From: JALZKA01 sp963717635
GTDB lineage: Bacteria > Actinomycetota > Thermoleophilia > Solirubrobacterales > 70-9
NCBI GenBank assembly: GCA_963717635.1
Contig: OY970347.1
Coordinates: forward strand, 1,674,001 to 1,738,000
Direction: 5' to 3'
DNA: 64,000 nucleotides
Position numbers and translations under genes: made by a program. Of this stretch, positions 51,811 to 61,879 are shown in pieces; within the stretch, counting starts at the first letter, position 1; each line of letters begins with the position of its first letter. A model generated the notes under the pieces. That model had not been told where the DNA came from and searched no databases. It saw only the letters and a list, made by a program, of their open reading frames with translations.

Positions 51811-52782
51811 TCACCAACGGTGGGGCTCGGCTTCGTCCTCCGGACTCCGCCTCACAGCCAGGCGCGGAGCGGCGTGCCCGCGAAGGTAATCCCCCGCGGA
51901 CATCTCGCGCTTCCCCGGCGGGCGCACGACGGTGATCCGCAGGCAGCCGGGCCGACAGCCCAAGAGCAGCGCGTTGCCGTCGGGCCGGAGCTCGCCGGTC
52001 CCCGCCCGGCTCTGCCCGTCGACGGTCCCGCGCACGACGCCCAGGCGGTCGCCGTCCTCGAGCTCGAGGTGGGTGCCGACGTGCGGGTTGAGCGCCCGCA
52101 CCACGCACTCCAGCTCTGTGGCGGGACGGTTCGGGTCGAGCCGGCGCTCCGCGGGATCGATCTTCTCGGCATAGGTCATCGCTGCGGGGTCCTGGTCGGT
52201 GAAGCGCAGCTCGCCCGCAGCCCGGAGCTGGAGCGCGCGCACGGCGAGCTCGCCGCCGAGCTCGGCAAGCCGGGCGGCAAGGGTCCCGTAGTCGTCGCCG
52301 GGCTCGATTGCAACCTCCTCGCAGAGGGCGACGGGGCCGGCATCCAGTTCCTCGGTGACGCGGATGATCGCGACTCCGGTCCGCTCGTCGCCCGCCATCA
52401 TCGCCCGCTCGATCGGCGCTGCGCCACGCCACCGAGGCAGCAGCGAGGGATGCACGTTCAGCAACTCGAACCGATCGAGCAGCTCCGACCGGAGAAATTG
52501 ACCGAATGCGCAGACCAGACCGAGCGCGATCCCGGCGCCGTCCAGAGCCGACAGCGACCCGTCCCCGTTGACGTCGGCGGTCTGGTGCAGGTCCAAGCCG
52601 AGTTCCCGCGCGACGAGCGCGGCCGGCGGCGGCTGAAGCCGGCGCCCACGCCCCTGGCGCCGGTCGGGCGGCGTCACCACCAGCGCGGGCCGGGATGGGC
52701 TCGCCGCGAGTCGGCGCAGTACGGTGGCCGCGAACTGTGAGGTCCCGAGGTACGCGAGCCGCAACGGGGGCTCAGGGCTCAT
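51811..52782 (-). CDS. fmt: Methionyl-tRNA formyltransferase
   Basis: A 323-residue enzyme that formylates initiator tRNA. Motifs: LAYLGTSQFA, VTPPDRRQGRGR, the catalytic NVHPSLLPRWRGAAPI and RVTEELDAGPV. A C-terminal OB domain follows. It overlaps def by ATGA; the pair handle addition and removal of the formyl group. Confidence 0.95.
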   Translation of the reverse strand: MSPEPPLRLAYLGTSQFAATVLRRLAASPSRPALVVTPPDRRQGRGRRLQPPPAALVARELGLDLHQTADVNGDGSLSALDGAGIALGLVCAFGQFLRSELLDRFELLNVHPSLLPRWRGAAPIERAMMAGDERTGVAIIRVTEELDAGPVALCEEVAIEPGDDYGTLAARLAELGGELAVRALQLRAAGELRFTDQDPAAMTYAEKIDPAERRLDPNRPATELECVVRALNPHVGTHLELEDGDRLGVVRGTVDGQSRAGTGELRPDGNALLLGCRPGCLRITVVRPPGKREMSAGDYLRGHAAPRLAVRRSPEDEAEPHRW

Positions 52783-53453
52783 TCGCCCGCGCTCGCCTCG
52801 CCGTTCCCGGACTCGACTTCGGCTTCGTCCTCTGGGTCGTCCGGCGCGAAGCTCGTGCCCTCGCGCAGGGCGCGCATCGCGCCCTTGCGCTGCTCGCGCT
52901 CGGTGCGGTCGAGGATCAGGACGCCGTCGAGGTGGTCGATCTCGTGCTGTAGGACCCGCGCTTCCAGGCCCGAGGCCTCGATCAGAAGGCGATCTCCGCT
53001 GATGTCGGCGCCGCTGACTCGCACGTAGAGCGGGCGCTCGACGTCCATCACGACTCGCGGCAGCGAGAGGCAGCCCTCCACCGCCGTCGCCACCTCGTCC
53101 GAAGACCAGTCGATCACCGGGTTGGCGACGGCCGTGGGCGTGGCATCGGGACCCGCCTGGAAGACGAGCAATCGGCGCAGCGCTCCGAGCTGGGTCGCGG
53201 CAAGACCGACGCCCATCGCATCGCGCATGATCGCGATCATGCGCTCGGCCTCGGCGCCCAGCTCGGCCCCGAATTCCTTGATCTCCGACGCGCGCGAGCG
53301 CAGGACCGGGTCCCCGTAGGTGACGACCCGGGCCAGCGCCTCGTCGCGGCGGCGAATCTCCTCCTCGGTCGGTTCCGCGGGGTGCGCTTCGCCCGCGACC
53401 GGGCCCTCGGCGGGCTCGGCCTCAAGCGTTGCGTGTTCGCCCGTTTCAGTCAT
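52779..53453 (-). CDS. def: Peptide deformylase with N- and C-terminal acidic extensions
   Basis: A 224-residue metalloprotease that removes formyl from nascent proteins. All three motifs are present: GVGLAATQLG, EGCLSLP and HEIDHLDG. The core is about 150 residues; a 35-residue Glu/Ala/Pro-rich N-terminus and a 30-residue acidic C-terminus are added. Acidic tails are also seen on L19 and L32 here. The start ATG 53453 lies ten bases from the priA stop. Confidence 0.95.
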   Translation of the reverse strand: MTETGEHATLEAEPAEGPVAGEAHPAEPTEEEIRRRDEALARVVTYGDPVLRSRASEIKEFGAELGAEAERMIAIMRDAMGVGLAATQLGALRRLLVFQAGPDATPTAVANPVIDWSSDEVATAVEGCLSLPRVVMDVERPLYVRVSGADISGDRLLIEASGLEARVLQHEIDHLDGVLILDRTEREQRKGAMRALREGTSFAPDDPEDEAEVESGNGEASAGE

Positions 53454-53463
53454 CGAATCGAGA

Positions 53464-55632
53464 TTACTGCGGGTCAACGTCCACGGATAGCTGCACCCCG
53501 CGCAGAGCACGCGCCGCGACCGCTGCCTCCACCGCATCCCGGACCGCGGCAACCGCCGGTTCGCGCTCGTCGGCCTTGACGAGGATCTGGCGGCGCTCAC
53601 GATCACGCAGCCGGAATCGCGGCGCCGGACCGAGCAGGCTCGCGCCAACCGGAAGCAGCGGCCGGACCCGCGCCGCGGTCTGCGCGGCGGCGTTGTCGGC
53701 CGCGCGGCCGCCGGGCGCCGAGAACTCGACCCGGATCAGGGTCGCGAACGGCGGATAGGAGAGCTCCCGGCGCCGTGCGAGCTCGCCATCGAGGAACCGG
53801 GCGGCATCGTGGCCGGCCGCGCAGCGGATCGCCTCGGCCCCGGGCGCGAGCGTCTGCACCAGCACCTGCCCGCCCGCTGGCCCGCGACCGCTGCGCCCCG
53901 CCAGCTGGGCGACCTGGGCGAAGGTGCGCTCCTCGGCGCGGAAGTCGGGGAACCGCAGACTGGAGTCCGCGTCGATGATCACGCTGAGGACCACATCCGG
54001 GAAGTCGTGACCCTTGGCGACCATCTGCGTCCCGATCAGGACCCCGGCCGGGGCCCGCTCGAACTCGCTAAGGATCCGCCCGTGGGCGCCGCGGGCGGAG
54101 GCGCTGTCCGAGTCGAGCCTGAACGCTGGCAGCGGGTCGACCAGCGCTGCGACCAGGTCCTCGATCCGCTCGGATCCGGCGCCGTGGCGGGCGACCGAAG
54201 CGGACCCGCAGTCCGGGCAGGCCTGGGGCACCTGGTCGGAATGCCCGCAGTGGTGGCAGCGAAGCGCATCCCTGCTGCGGTGCAGGACCAGCGAGACGTC
54301 GCAGTTGGGGCAGCGCCACGCACGGCCGCAGTCGCGGCAGCTCAGATGGGGCGACCACCCGCGGCGCGGGACCATCACGATCGCCTTGCCGCCGGCTGCT
54401 TGCAAGTCGGCGAGAGCAGCGCGGGTCCGTTCGTGAAGCGGCCCCTCGCGACCGTCGCGCTCGCGCATGTCGAGGACTTCGACCGCCGGCATCGGCGCGC
54501 CGTCCGCCCGTTCGGGAAGGTCGAGTCGTTCGCGGTCCAGCCAGCTCTCGGGCCTCGGGGTGGCCGAACCGGCAACCAGGACGGCGCCGGCGCTCGCCGC
54601 CCGACGCCGGGCAACGTCGCGCGCGTCGTATCGAGGGTCGGACTCCTGCTTGTAGGAGGAATCGTGCTCCTCGTCGACGACGACCAGACCCAGCCCGGCC
54701 AGGGGCGCGAACACCGCCGAGCGCGGGCCCACGCAGATCCGGGCCTCGCCGCGCTTGAGGCGCTGCCACTCATCGCGGCGCTCGCCCTGGCTGAGCGCCG
54801 AGTGCAGGATCGCCACGCGGTCAGCGAACCGTGCCGCGAACCGCGAGACGGTTTGCGGCGTCAGGCCGATCTCCGGAACGAGGACGATCGCACCCCTGCC
54901 TCGCTGCAGGGCTGCTTCCGTGGCGGCGAGGTAGACCTCGGTCTTGCCGGAGCCGGTCACCCCGTGCAACAGGAGCTCGCCACCGTCGCCGTCGAGGCCC
55001 GCCTCGATCCGCGCGACCGCACGCCCCTGGGCGGAGTTCATCCGCGGCGGCCCGGGTGGCGCGCCGACCGCGACGGTTGCCGGCCGCCGGTCCACTGCGA
55101 CCTCGCTGAGCTCGACCAACCCGCGCTTTGCCAGCCGGCGGAGCGCGTCGCGGTCGGCTCCGGCGGCAACCGGCTCAGCGGCCGCCGCCAGGCGCTGCAA
55201 CGCGATCCGCTGCTTCGGGCCCAGCCGCTCGCCGCCGGCCAGCGCCGCCCGACCCGGATCGGTCAGGGCCGCCCGCAGCTCCCGGCGCGCCGCGACGCTG
55301 CCGCGGGCGGCCGTCGTACCGGGGGGCAGGACCAGCTCCAGGCCCCGGGCCGGCGTCGAGCAGTACTCGCGGGCGACCCAGAGGCCGAGCTCGACCAGCT
55401 CCGGGGTCGCGCCCGCCTCGAGCGCCGCCACGGGCTCGGCCAGGCGCTCCGGGGCCAGCTCGGATTCCGCGGCCAGCGCCACCACCACCCCCAGGATGCG
55501 CTGGCGGCCGAACGGCACCAGCAAGACGCTGCCGACACCGACCTCGCCCAGCCGCTCGGGGAGCAGATAGTCGAACGGTCCACGCAGCGCCCGGGCGCTG
55601 GTGAGCGGCTCAACCTTGGCGATCGGAGGCAT
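53464..55632 (-). CDS. priA: Primosomal replication helicase PriA
   Basis: A 722-residue replication restart helicase. An N-terminal DNA-binding domain (about 1-110) precedes helicase motifs GVTGSGKTEVYL and VDEEHDSSYKQ and a zinc-binding insert CRDCGRAWRCPNC .. CHHC .. CPDC. The C-terminal motifs GTQMVAKGHDFP and QLAGRSGRG are present. Actinobacterial PriA often lacks ATPase motifs; this one keeps them. Start ATG 55632; GTG 55641 is possible. Confidence 0.94.
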   Translation of the reverse strand: MPPIAKVEPLTSARALRGPFDYLLPERLGEVGVGSVLLVPFGRQRILGVVVALAAESELAPERLAEPVAALEAGATPELVELGLWVAREYCSTPARGLELVLPPGTTAARGSVAARRELRAALTDPGRAALAGGERLGPKQRIALQRLAAAAEPVAAGADRDALRRLAKRGLVELSEVAVDRRPATVAVGAPPGPPRMNSAQGRAVARIEAGLDGDGGELLLHGVTGSGKTEVYLAATEAALQRGRGAIVLVPEIGLTPQTVSRFAARFADRVAILHSALSQGERRDEWQRLKRGEARICVGPRSAVFAPLAGLGLVVVDEEHDSSYKQESDPRYDARDVARRRAASAGAVLVAGSATPRPESWLDRERLDLPERADGAPMPAVEVLDMRERDGREGPLHERTRAALADLQAAGGKAIVMVPRRGWSPHLSCRDCGRAWRCPNCDVSLVLHRSRDALRCHHCGHSDQVPQACPDCGSASVARHGAGSERIEDLVAALVDPLPAFRLDSDSASARGAHGRILSEFERAPAGVLIGTQMVAKGHDFPDVVLSVIIDADSSLRFPDFRAEERTFAQVAQLAGRSGRGPAGGQVLVQTLAPGAEAIRCAAGHDAARFLDGELARRRELSYPPFATLIRVEFSAPGGRAADNAAAQTAARVRPLLPVGASLLGPAPRFRLRDRERRQILVKADEREPAVAAVRDAVEAAVAARALRGVQLSVDVDPQ

Positions 55633-55685
55633 GACGCTCACCGTAGAGGGCCTCCCGGCGCCCGAGCGTGTAATACGCTCCAGCC

Positions 55686-56222
55686 GTGGCGCCGAAGCTT
55701 GGCCCTGGGGAGCGAGTCCTGTTCGAGGGGCACCCCTCCTGGCGCGCGATCCTCGACTTCTACCTAAAGGGCTTCGCCGCAACCGTCGTCCTGTGCCTGC
55801 TGGTTGCGCTTGGCACCGGGGTGATCGGCGACGAGACGAACAGCGGCCTGGTCGCCCTGATCGCGATCGCCGGCGTCGGGATCACGATCCTCGCCGGCTT
55901 CGTCAAGCGCGTGGCGACGAACTACACGATCACCAATCGCCGCCTCAACATCAAGCGGGGCATCATCTCGCGCACGATCCAGGAGACCCGCCTGGAGCGT
56001 GTCCAGAACGTGAACTTCACCCAGTCCGTGATCCAGCGCATGCTGCAGATCGGCGACGTCGACTTCGACACGGCCGCCGGCGACGACTACAACTTCGTCT
56101 TCGCCGGAGTCGCCGACCCGGCGGACGTAGTCGCGCAGGTGGACGATGCGACGCGCTCGCTCGGCTCGGCGGGCGGCGGCTTGGGCGACGACCAGCACGG
56201 CCAGCAGCCGCCGCCGCAGTAG
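55686..56222 (+). CDS. Bacterial PH-domain membrane protein (bPH2/DUF304)
   Basis: A 178-residue protein: an N-terminal part GPGERVLFEGHPSWRAIL, two membrane helices (about 30-75), then a bPH2 domain TNYTITNRRLNIKRGIISRTIQETRLERVQNVNF. The C-terminus is Gly/Gln/Pro-rich. DUF304 proteins are membrane-attached and of unclear role. It is divergent from priA and convergent with metK; start GTG 55686. Confidence 0.88.
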   Translation: MAPKLGPGERVLFEGHPSWRAILDFYLKGFAATVVLCLLVALGTGVIGDETNSGLVALIAIAGVGITILAGFVKRVATNYTITNRRLNIKRGIISRTIQETRLERVQNVNFTQSVIQRMLQIGDVDFDTAAGDDYNFVFAGVADPADVVAQVDDATRSLGSAGGGLGDDQHGQQPPPQ

Positions 56223-56229
56223 CGATTGC

Positions 56230-57486
<1,257 letters not shown>

Positions 57487-57524
57487 CGTCGCGGCAGGGT
57501 AGCTAATGCGCGCTTTGTTCAGTG

Positions 57525-59366
57525 TCAGTCGACCAGCAGCCTGGCGTCGACCGACAGGGTGTCCTCGCCGCGGCTGACCGTCAGGCCGAAGCTGCCCAGG
57601 CGTCGCAGATCCGCCGCGAACGCGCCGTATGCCGTGTCCTCGGCCAGGCCGCTCCGCTCGGCGAACGCGAGCAGCCCGCGCAGATCCAGATACGCGATGA
57701 GCGCCGGCCCGTCGGGCAGGCCGTCCACGGTCTCCGAGTAGCGGTCGGCGTCCGCCAGGCCGTCGCCACCGGCGACCAGGCTCTCGATCGCAGCCACGTC
57801 GTTGGCGATCGCGAGCCTGGAGTCGAGCGTGACGTAGATGATCTGTGCGACCGGGGAGACGCGCAGCACCTGCGCCTCGAGGTCGCCGAAGCGCCGCTGC
57901 TCGAAGTTAGGAGCGCCCAGCTCCGGGTCGAACGCACGGGCGATCGGCCCCTGGAGACGGGCCAGTGCCTCTCGCGCTCGTTCCTCGTCAACGTCGTCGG
58001 CCAGGAACTCGAGGTACGGGGTCTGCGACCTCGCCGAGGGCAGGGCCTCGGCCCCGGGCTCGACCGGGGCGCGGGGGACGACCGCCAGCGCCGCCTCGCC
58101 ACCGAGCGCCTCCAGGAAGTCGCGCTGGAGGTCGACGTCGGCCGCTCCGCGCAGGCTCTCGATCAGGTCGCTGAACCCGGCGGCGATCCCGGGAGCCTGC
58201 ACGGTCGCCTGGCGGAGCAGGGCGGCGCCGGTCGCGCGGGGCTCGCCGAATCCCACGTAGGCCAGCGTGTCCGGGGAGAGGGTCTCCGCAAGCTCAGGGG
58301 AGAATTCGTCGAAGGCGGCGAAGAAGCCCGGCTCGGCTTCGTTGCGCTCCGAATCGAGCACGCTGCGGGTCGCGAGCGCGAAACCGTCCTCGCTCGCGCT
58401 GAGGGCGAGTGCGACACCGCGCGACGCGGCGGATGCGACGAGCGGCTCGAAGCTTGCGAGCTGGGCCTCCGAGGAGGTCACGAACGTTTCGATCCCGTCT
58501 GCGGAGAGGTAGGCCTCGGCGACGCGGTGGTCCGGCAGCTCGGCGAGCGCGCCGGGGGCGACCGGATCGTCGGCCAGCGAGTCGGCACCCTCGGCGCCCG
58601 TCGCGACATCCACGACCGCCCGCACGCCCTGCGGGCTCCCGAGCACGAGAAAATCGTCGACGACTGCGCTCGCGAGACCCCGCCCGCCCTCGGTGATCTC
58701 GACGTCGCGATAGCCGCTGGATGCCGCGCCGCCCGCGACGATCGACTCGGCGTAGGCTCGGGCGCCCGCCGGATCCTCGGCCTCGAGCAGCTGCACGCGC
58801 TCGGCGTCCGCGCCGCCGCCGATCACGAGCGCGGCGGCCTCGCCTCCGAACCACGGCTCCGAGGCTGCGCCGAGCGGCGCGCCGGCATTCAGCAGGGTCG
58901 CGGCCTGCGCTATGACCTGGCGGCTGACCAGCGGCATCCGGGCGGCGACTTCGGCAGCCAGCTCGGCCTGTTCCGTTTCGGGATCCAGGTTGGCGTGGAT
59001 GTACGCGATCGTGCTCGCCGGAGCCAGTTCGATCGCCTCATCGTCCGGCGGGCATTCGTCGCCGGCCGGGACCGCGCAGGGCAGGTTCGGGACGACCGCG
59101 GCGGCGAACACCAGCACCACCACGACGGTGCCGAGGGCGGCGACAAGCCGCCGGCGAGCGACGATCGGAAGCGAGCGCCAAAAGCCCGCGATGCCACGGC
59201 CGACGGCCCCTGGAAACCGGGCCAGCACGAAGACAAGGTCTGCCAGCAGGTAGCGAAACCCGCGCAGTCGGTCCCCGATCGCTCCCAGGCGCCGGCCCGG
59301 CCTGGGAGCCCTCACCCGGGGCCTCGGAATCCTCACGCGGAGCCTGGGCTTTCTCACCCGTCGCAA
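57525..59366 (-). CDS. DUF3352-family membrane-anchored protein
   Basis: A 613-residue protein. A very basic Arg/Pro N-terminus (PRLRVRIPRPRVRAPRPG, residues 8-25) leads to one membrane helix (about residues 75-95) and a large extracellular part rich in Asp and Ala, matching DUF3352 (found mainly in actinobacteria and cyanobacteria). GTG 59357 is an alternative start to TTG 59366. Function unknown. Confidence 0.8.
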   Translation of the reverse strand: MRRVRKPRLRVRIPRPRVRAPRPGRRLGAIGDRLRGFRYLLADLVFVLARFPGAVGRGIAGFWRSLPIVARRRLVAALGTVVVVLVFAAAVVPNLPCAVPAGDECPPDDEAIELAPASTIAYIHANLDPETEQAELAAEVAARMPLVSRQVIAQAATLLNAGAPLGAASEPWFGGEAAALVIGGGADAERVQLLEAEDPAGARAYAESIVAGGAASSGYRDVEITEGGRGLASAVVDDFLVLGSPQGVRAVVDVATGAEGADSLADDPVAPGALAELPDHRVAEAYLSADGIETFVTSSEAQLASFEPLVASAASRGVALALSASEDGFALATRSVLDSERNEAEPGFFAAFDEFSPELAETLSPDTLAYVGFGEPRATGAALLRQATVQAPGIAAGFSDLIESLRGAADVDLQRDFLEALGGEAALAVVPRAPVEPGAEALPSARSQTPYLEFLADDVDEERAREALARLQGPIARAFDPELGAPNFEQRRFGDLEAQVLRVSPVAQIIYVTLDSRLAIANDVAAIESLVAGGDGLADADRYSETVDGLPDGPALIAYLDLRGLLAFAERSGLAEDTAYGAFAADLRRLGSFGLTVSRGEDTLSVDARLLVD

Positions 59367-59367
59367 C

Positions 59368-60729
59368 CTACCGACGGGACCGCTTCGGCACGAAGTCGAT
59401 GATCAGCGGAATGCCCTCCAGCGCATATTCCTCGCGCATCCGGTTCTCCAGGTGGTAGGCCCAATCGCGGGTGATCACTCGCCGATCGTTCACCTGGATC
59501 GCAATTCGTGGTGGGGCCGTGCCCACCTGCGCCGCGTAATAGAGGCGCAGGCGCTTGCCGCGTTTCGCGGGCGGCTGATGCCGGGCTACGACCGCGTCGA
59601 CGAAGCGGTTGAGCTTCGGGGTCGGGATGCGCTGGGCGCGGCGGTCGGCAAGCTCGATCGCGGTGTCGAGCAGCTTGGCGACGTTGCGGCCCGTCGCCGC
59701 CGACACCGTGATCGCCGGCGGGCGCTGGCGCACGCGCCGCGCGATTCGAGCTTTCGCGTCGATCAGATCAAGACCTCCCACCTCCTCGGCTTCGCCTCCG
59801 GGGGTGTTCGGGTTGGCGGTCCTGCGATCCCACTTGTTCAGGGCGAAGACGGTCGCGCAGCCCGTCTTCATCGCCAGTTCGGCGGCTCGGAGATCTTCGC
59901 TGGTCAACCCCTCGGAGGCGTCGCAGACGACGATCGCGACGTCGGCTCGCTGCGCCGCCCGCTCGGAGCGGATCTGGGCGTAGTAGTCGACCGTTCCGGC
60001 CACCTTCGAACGCCTTCGCAGGCCGGCGGTGTCGATCAGGACGACGTCGCGCTCCCCCACCCGGAGCTCGGTGTCGATCGCGTCGCGCGTCGTTCCGGCC
60101 CGCTCGGAGACGATCACGCGCTCCTGTCCCAGGAACGCGTTGACCAGGGACGACTTGCCGACGTTCGGCCGGCCGATCACGGCGACCCGGGGCGCTGTCG
60201 CGCGATCACCGTTGGAGCCGGAATCGGCCGGCGGAAGCTCAGCCACCATCCGATCGAGCAGATCGCCAGTGCCACGGCCCTGGCTGGCCGAGATCGGGAC
60301 CGGATCGCCCAGGCCAAGCCGGTAGAGGTCGGCGACCGAAGGCTCGTCGGCGGCGCCGTCGACCTTGTTGGCGACGACGATCACGGGCACGTCGGTCCTG
60401 CGCAGGATCTCGGCCACCTCGGCGTCCCCCTGGCGTAGCCCGGCCCGCGTATCCAGCACCAGCGCGACCACGTCGGCGTCGGCGATCGCGGCTCGCGCCT
60501 GTTGCTGGACTGCACGTGAGAGCCGGTCGCCGGCCTCGAGGTCGACGCCCCCGGTGTCGATCAACCGGAACTCGCGACCGTTCCAGTCGCATTCCAGCTC
60601 TTTGCGGTCGCGGGTCACGCCGGCCTCGGAGTGAACCACCGCTTCGCGCCCTCCCGCGAGGCGGTTGACCAGGGTGGACTTGCCGACGTTCGGGAAGCCG
60701 ACCACCGCGATGCGCGGGACGCGTGTCAT
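59368..60729 (-). CDS. der: Ribosome biogenesis GTPase Der
   Basis: A 453-residue double GTPase for 50S assembly. First G domain: GFPNVGKST, DTGGVD, NKVDG; second: GRPNVGKSS, DTAGLRRR, NKWDR. A C-terminal KH-like domain is present. Start ATG 60729 overlaps the stop of the 19-codon mini-ORF between cmk and der. The cmk-der order is standard. Confidence 0.96.
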   Translation of the reverse strand: MTRVPRIAVVGFPNVGKSTLVNRLAGGREAVVHSEAGVTRDRKELECDWNGREFRLIDTGGVDLEAGDRLSRAVQQQARAAIADADVVALVLDTRAGLRQGDAEVAEILRRTDVPVIVVANKVDGAADEPSVADLYRLGLGDPVPISASQGRGTGDLLDRMVAELPPADSGSNGDRATAPRVAVIGRPNVGKSSLVNAFLGQERVIVSERAGTTRDAIDTELRVGERDVVLIDTAGLRRRSKVAGTVDYYAQIRSERAAQRADVAIVVCDASEGLTSEDLRAAELAMKTGCATVFALNKWDRRTANPNTPGGEAEEVGGLDLIDAKARIARRVRQRPPAITVSAATGRNVAKLLDTAIELADRRAQRIPTPKLNRFVDAVVARHQPPAKRGKRLRLYYAAQVGTAPPRIAIQVNDRRVITRDWAYHLENRMREEYALEGIPLIIDFVPKRSRR

Positions 60730-60785
60730 GGGAATACCACCCTTACCAGGGGGGCCAGCATGCTTTTGCGACAGGAGTCGCTCAT
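60726..60785 (-). CDS. 19-codon mini-ORF linking cmk and der
   Basis: Reads MSDSCRKSMLAPLVRVVFP and ends in TGA. Its ATG overlaps the cmk stop (ATGA) and its TGA overlaps the der start (ATGA), so it would be a fully coupled tiny gene. It is also the coding view of the fifth MSD-hairpin element. Whether a peptide is made or only ribosome passage matters is unknown. Confidence 0.45.
   Translation of the reverse strand: MSDSCRKSMLAPLVRVVFP
60735..60785 (-). repeat. MSD-hairpin element, copy 5 (cmk-der junction)
   Basis: Minus-strand copy: ATGAGCGAC, stem-loop 1 GCGAC-TCCT-GTCGC, stem-loop 2 CCCT-GGTA-AGGG (60740-60751 on plus). The AAGGGTGG arm is the likely der Shine-Dalgarno. Very similar to copy 1 near smc. 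Confidence 0.75.
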
Positions 60786-61420
60786 GGGATACCCCTGTCA
60801 CGCGCCAGGTCGACCACGCGGGCAATCACCTCGTCGACCGAGACCCCGGTGGTGTCGAGCTCGACCGAGTCGTCGGCGGCCCGCAGCGCGCCGTGCTCGC
60901 GCTCGCGGTCGCGCGCGTCGCGGTCCCGCTGATCGGCGAGCACGTCGTTGAGCGGCTGGCCGGTCTGCGCCGAGCGCCGGCGCGCGCGCTCATCACCTTC
61001 GGCGTTCAAAAAGACCTTGAGCGGCGCATCCGGGCTGACCACCGTTCCGATGTCCCGCCCCTCGGCAACGTACGGGCTCGAGGCGATCAACTCACGCTGG
61101 CGGGCGACCATCGCCTCGCGCACGCCGGGGTGCACGGACACGCGCGAGGCGGCGGCCGTCACCGCCGGTTCACGGATCGCCGCGGTCACGTTGTCGCCGC
61201 CGAGCAGGACCCGCTCGCCGGCGAAGGTGATGTCGACGCCGGCGGCGATCGCTGTCACTGCGCCGGCGTCGTCGGGGTCGATGCCGGCGTTCAGCGCCGC
61301 CAGGGCAACGCAGCGATACATCGCCCCGGAATCGAGGTAGGTGATGCCAAGCGCGGCGGCGACGCCGCGGGCGACGGTTGATTTGCCGGCCCCCGCTGGG
61401 CCGTCGATTGCGATGACCAT
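60782..61420 (-). CDS. cmk: Cytidylate kinase
   Basis: A 212-residue (d)CMP kinase. It starts MVIAIDGPAGAGKST, with YLDSGAMYRCVAL, VAEGRDIGTVV and RARRRSAQTG. Upstream TATCCT (minus strand, 61434-61439) about 14 bases before the start codon could be a -10 box for a short- or no-leader transcript. Downstream it is coupled to the mini-ORF and der. Confidence 0.95.
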   Translation of the reverse strand: MVIAIDGPAGAGKSTVARGVAAALGITYLDSGAMYRCVALAALNAGIDPDDAGAVTAIAAGVDITFAGERVLLGGDNVTAAIREPAVTAAASRVSVHPGVREAMVARQRELIASSPYVAEGRDIGTVVSPDAPLKVFLNAEGDERARRRSAQTGQPLNDVLADQRDRDARDREREHGALRAADDSVELDTTGVSVDEVIARVVDLARDRGIP

Positions 61421-61432
61421 GAACCCTGATGA

Positions 61433-61492
61433 GGATAGGTACCGAATGAGCGACGTAAGTCGCGCAACCAGGTTCGCCCCCCTGACAAGGGA
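61433..61492 (+). repeat. MSD-hairpin element, copy 6 (before cupin)
   Basis: Plus-strand copy: GGATAGG (61433-61439), ATGAGCGACG at 61446, stem-loop 1 GCGAC-GTAA-GTCGC, stem-loop 2 CCCT-GACA-AGGG (61480-61491). The mini-ORF (MSDVSRATRFAPL...) has no early stop and runs on in another frame over the cupin gene. Confidence 0.7.
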
Positions 61493-61539
61493 TGCAACTC
61501 GATGTATCTTGGCCGGAGTCCGCGAGGAGGAGGTTTTCG

Positions 61540-61872
61540 ATGAAGGCATGGAACGTGGCCGAGATGGACCTCGAGCGCAACCACCCGCGGGTGCTCGGCT
61601 CGGAGGACGAGGGCCGGGTGATCGTGCTCAGGCTCCCCAAGGGCGCGACGATGCAGGAGCACCAGGTCCACGAACGGGCGTGGATGATCGTCGCGGCGGG
61701 CGCGATCGAGATCGACGACTCAGACGGCGAGACGGTGGGAGGCGGCCCGGGACTGCTGGCGGAGTTCGACCCGAACGAGCGCCGCCAGATCCGCGCCACC
61801 GAGGACTCGCGACTCGTCCTGGTGCTCTCTCCCTGGCCCGGCGAGGGGCATCCCAGCCAGCGCAGCGACTAG
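61540..61872 (+). CDS. Small cupin-domain protein
   Basis: A 110-residue single cupin. The barrel motif EHQVHERAWMIVAAG supplies a His-x-x-His-Glu-like metal site, but the second cupin motif is poor in His (the usual final His is not evident), so metal binding is uncertain. ATG 61540 has GAGGAGGAGG upstream. The gene is divergent from cmk. Role unknown; small-molecule binding or isomerase are typical. Confidence 0.8.
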   Translation: MKAWNVAEMDLERNHPRVLGSEDEGRVIVLRLPKGATMQEHQVHERAWMIVAAGAIEIDDSDGETVGGGPGLLAEFDPNERRQIRATEDSRLVLVLSPWPGEGHPSQRSD

Positions 61873-61879
61873 GGGGCCG

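Noticed and set aside
53809..55767. 652-codon open frame on the plus strand opposite priA
   Set aside because: Same reasoning: antisense to an intact, motif-complete helicase gene, with no recognisable domain.
57522..59402. 626-codon open frame opposite the DUF3352 gene
   Set aside because: No motif, no ribosome site, Arg/Asp/Gly-biased; the minus-strand frame has a proper anchor and fold-like composition.
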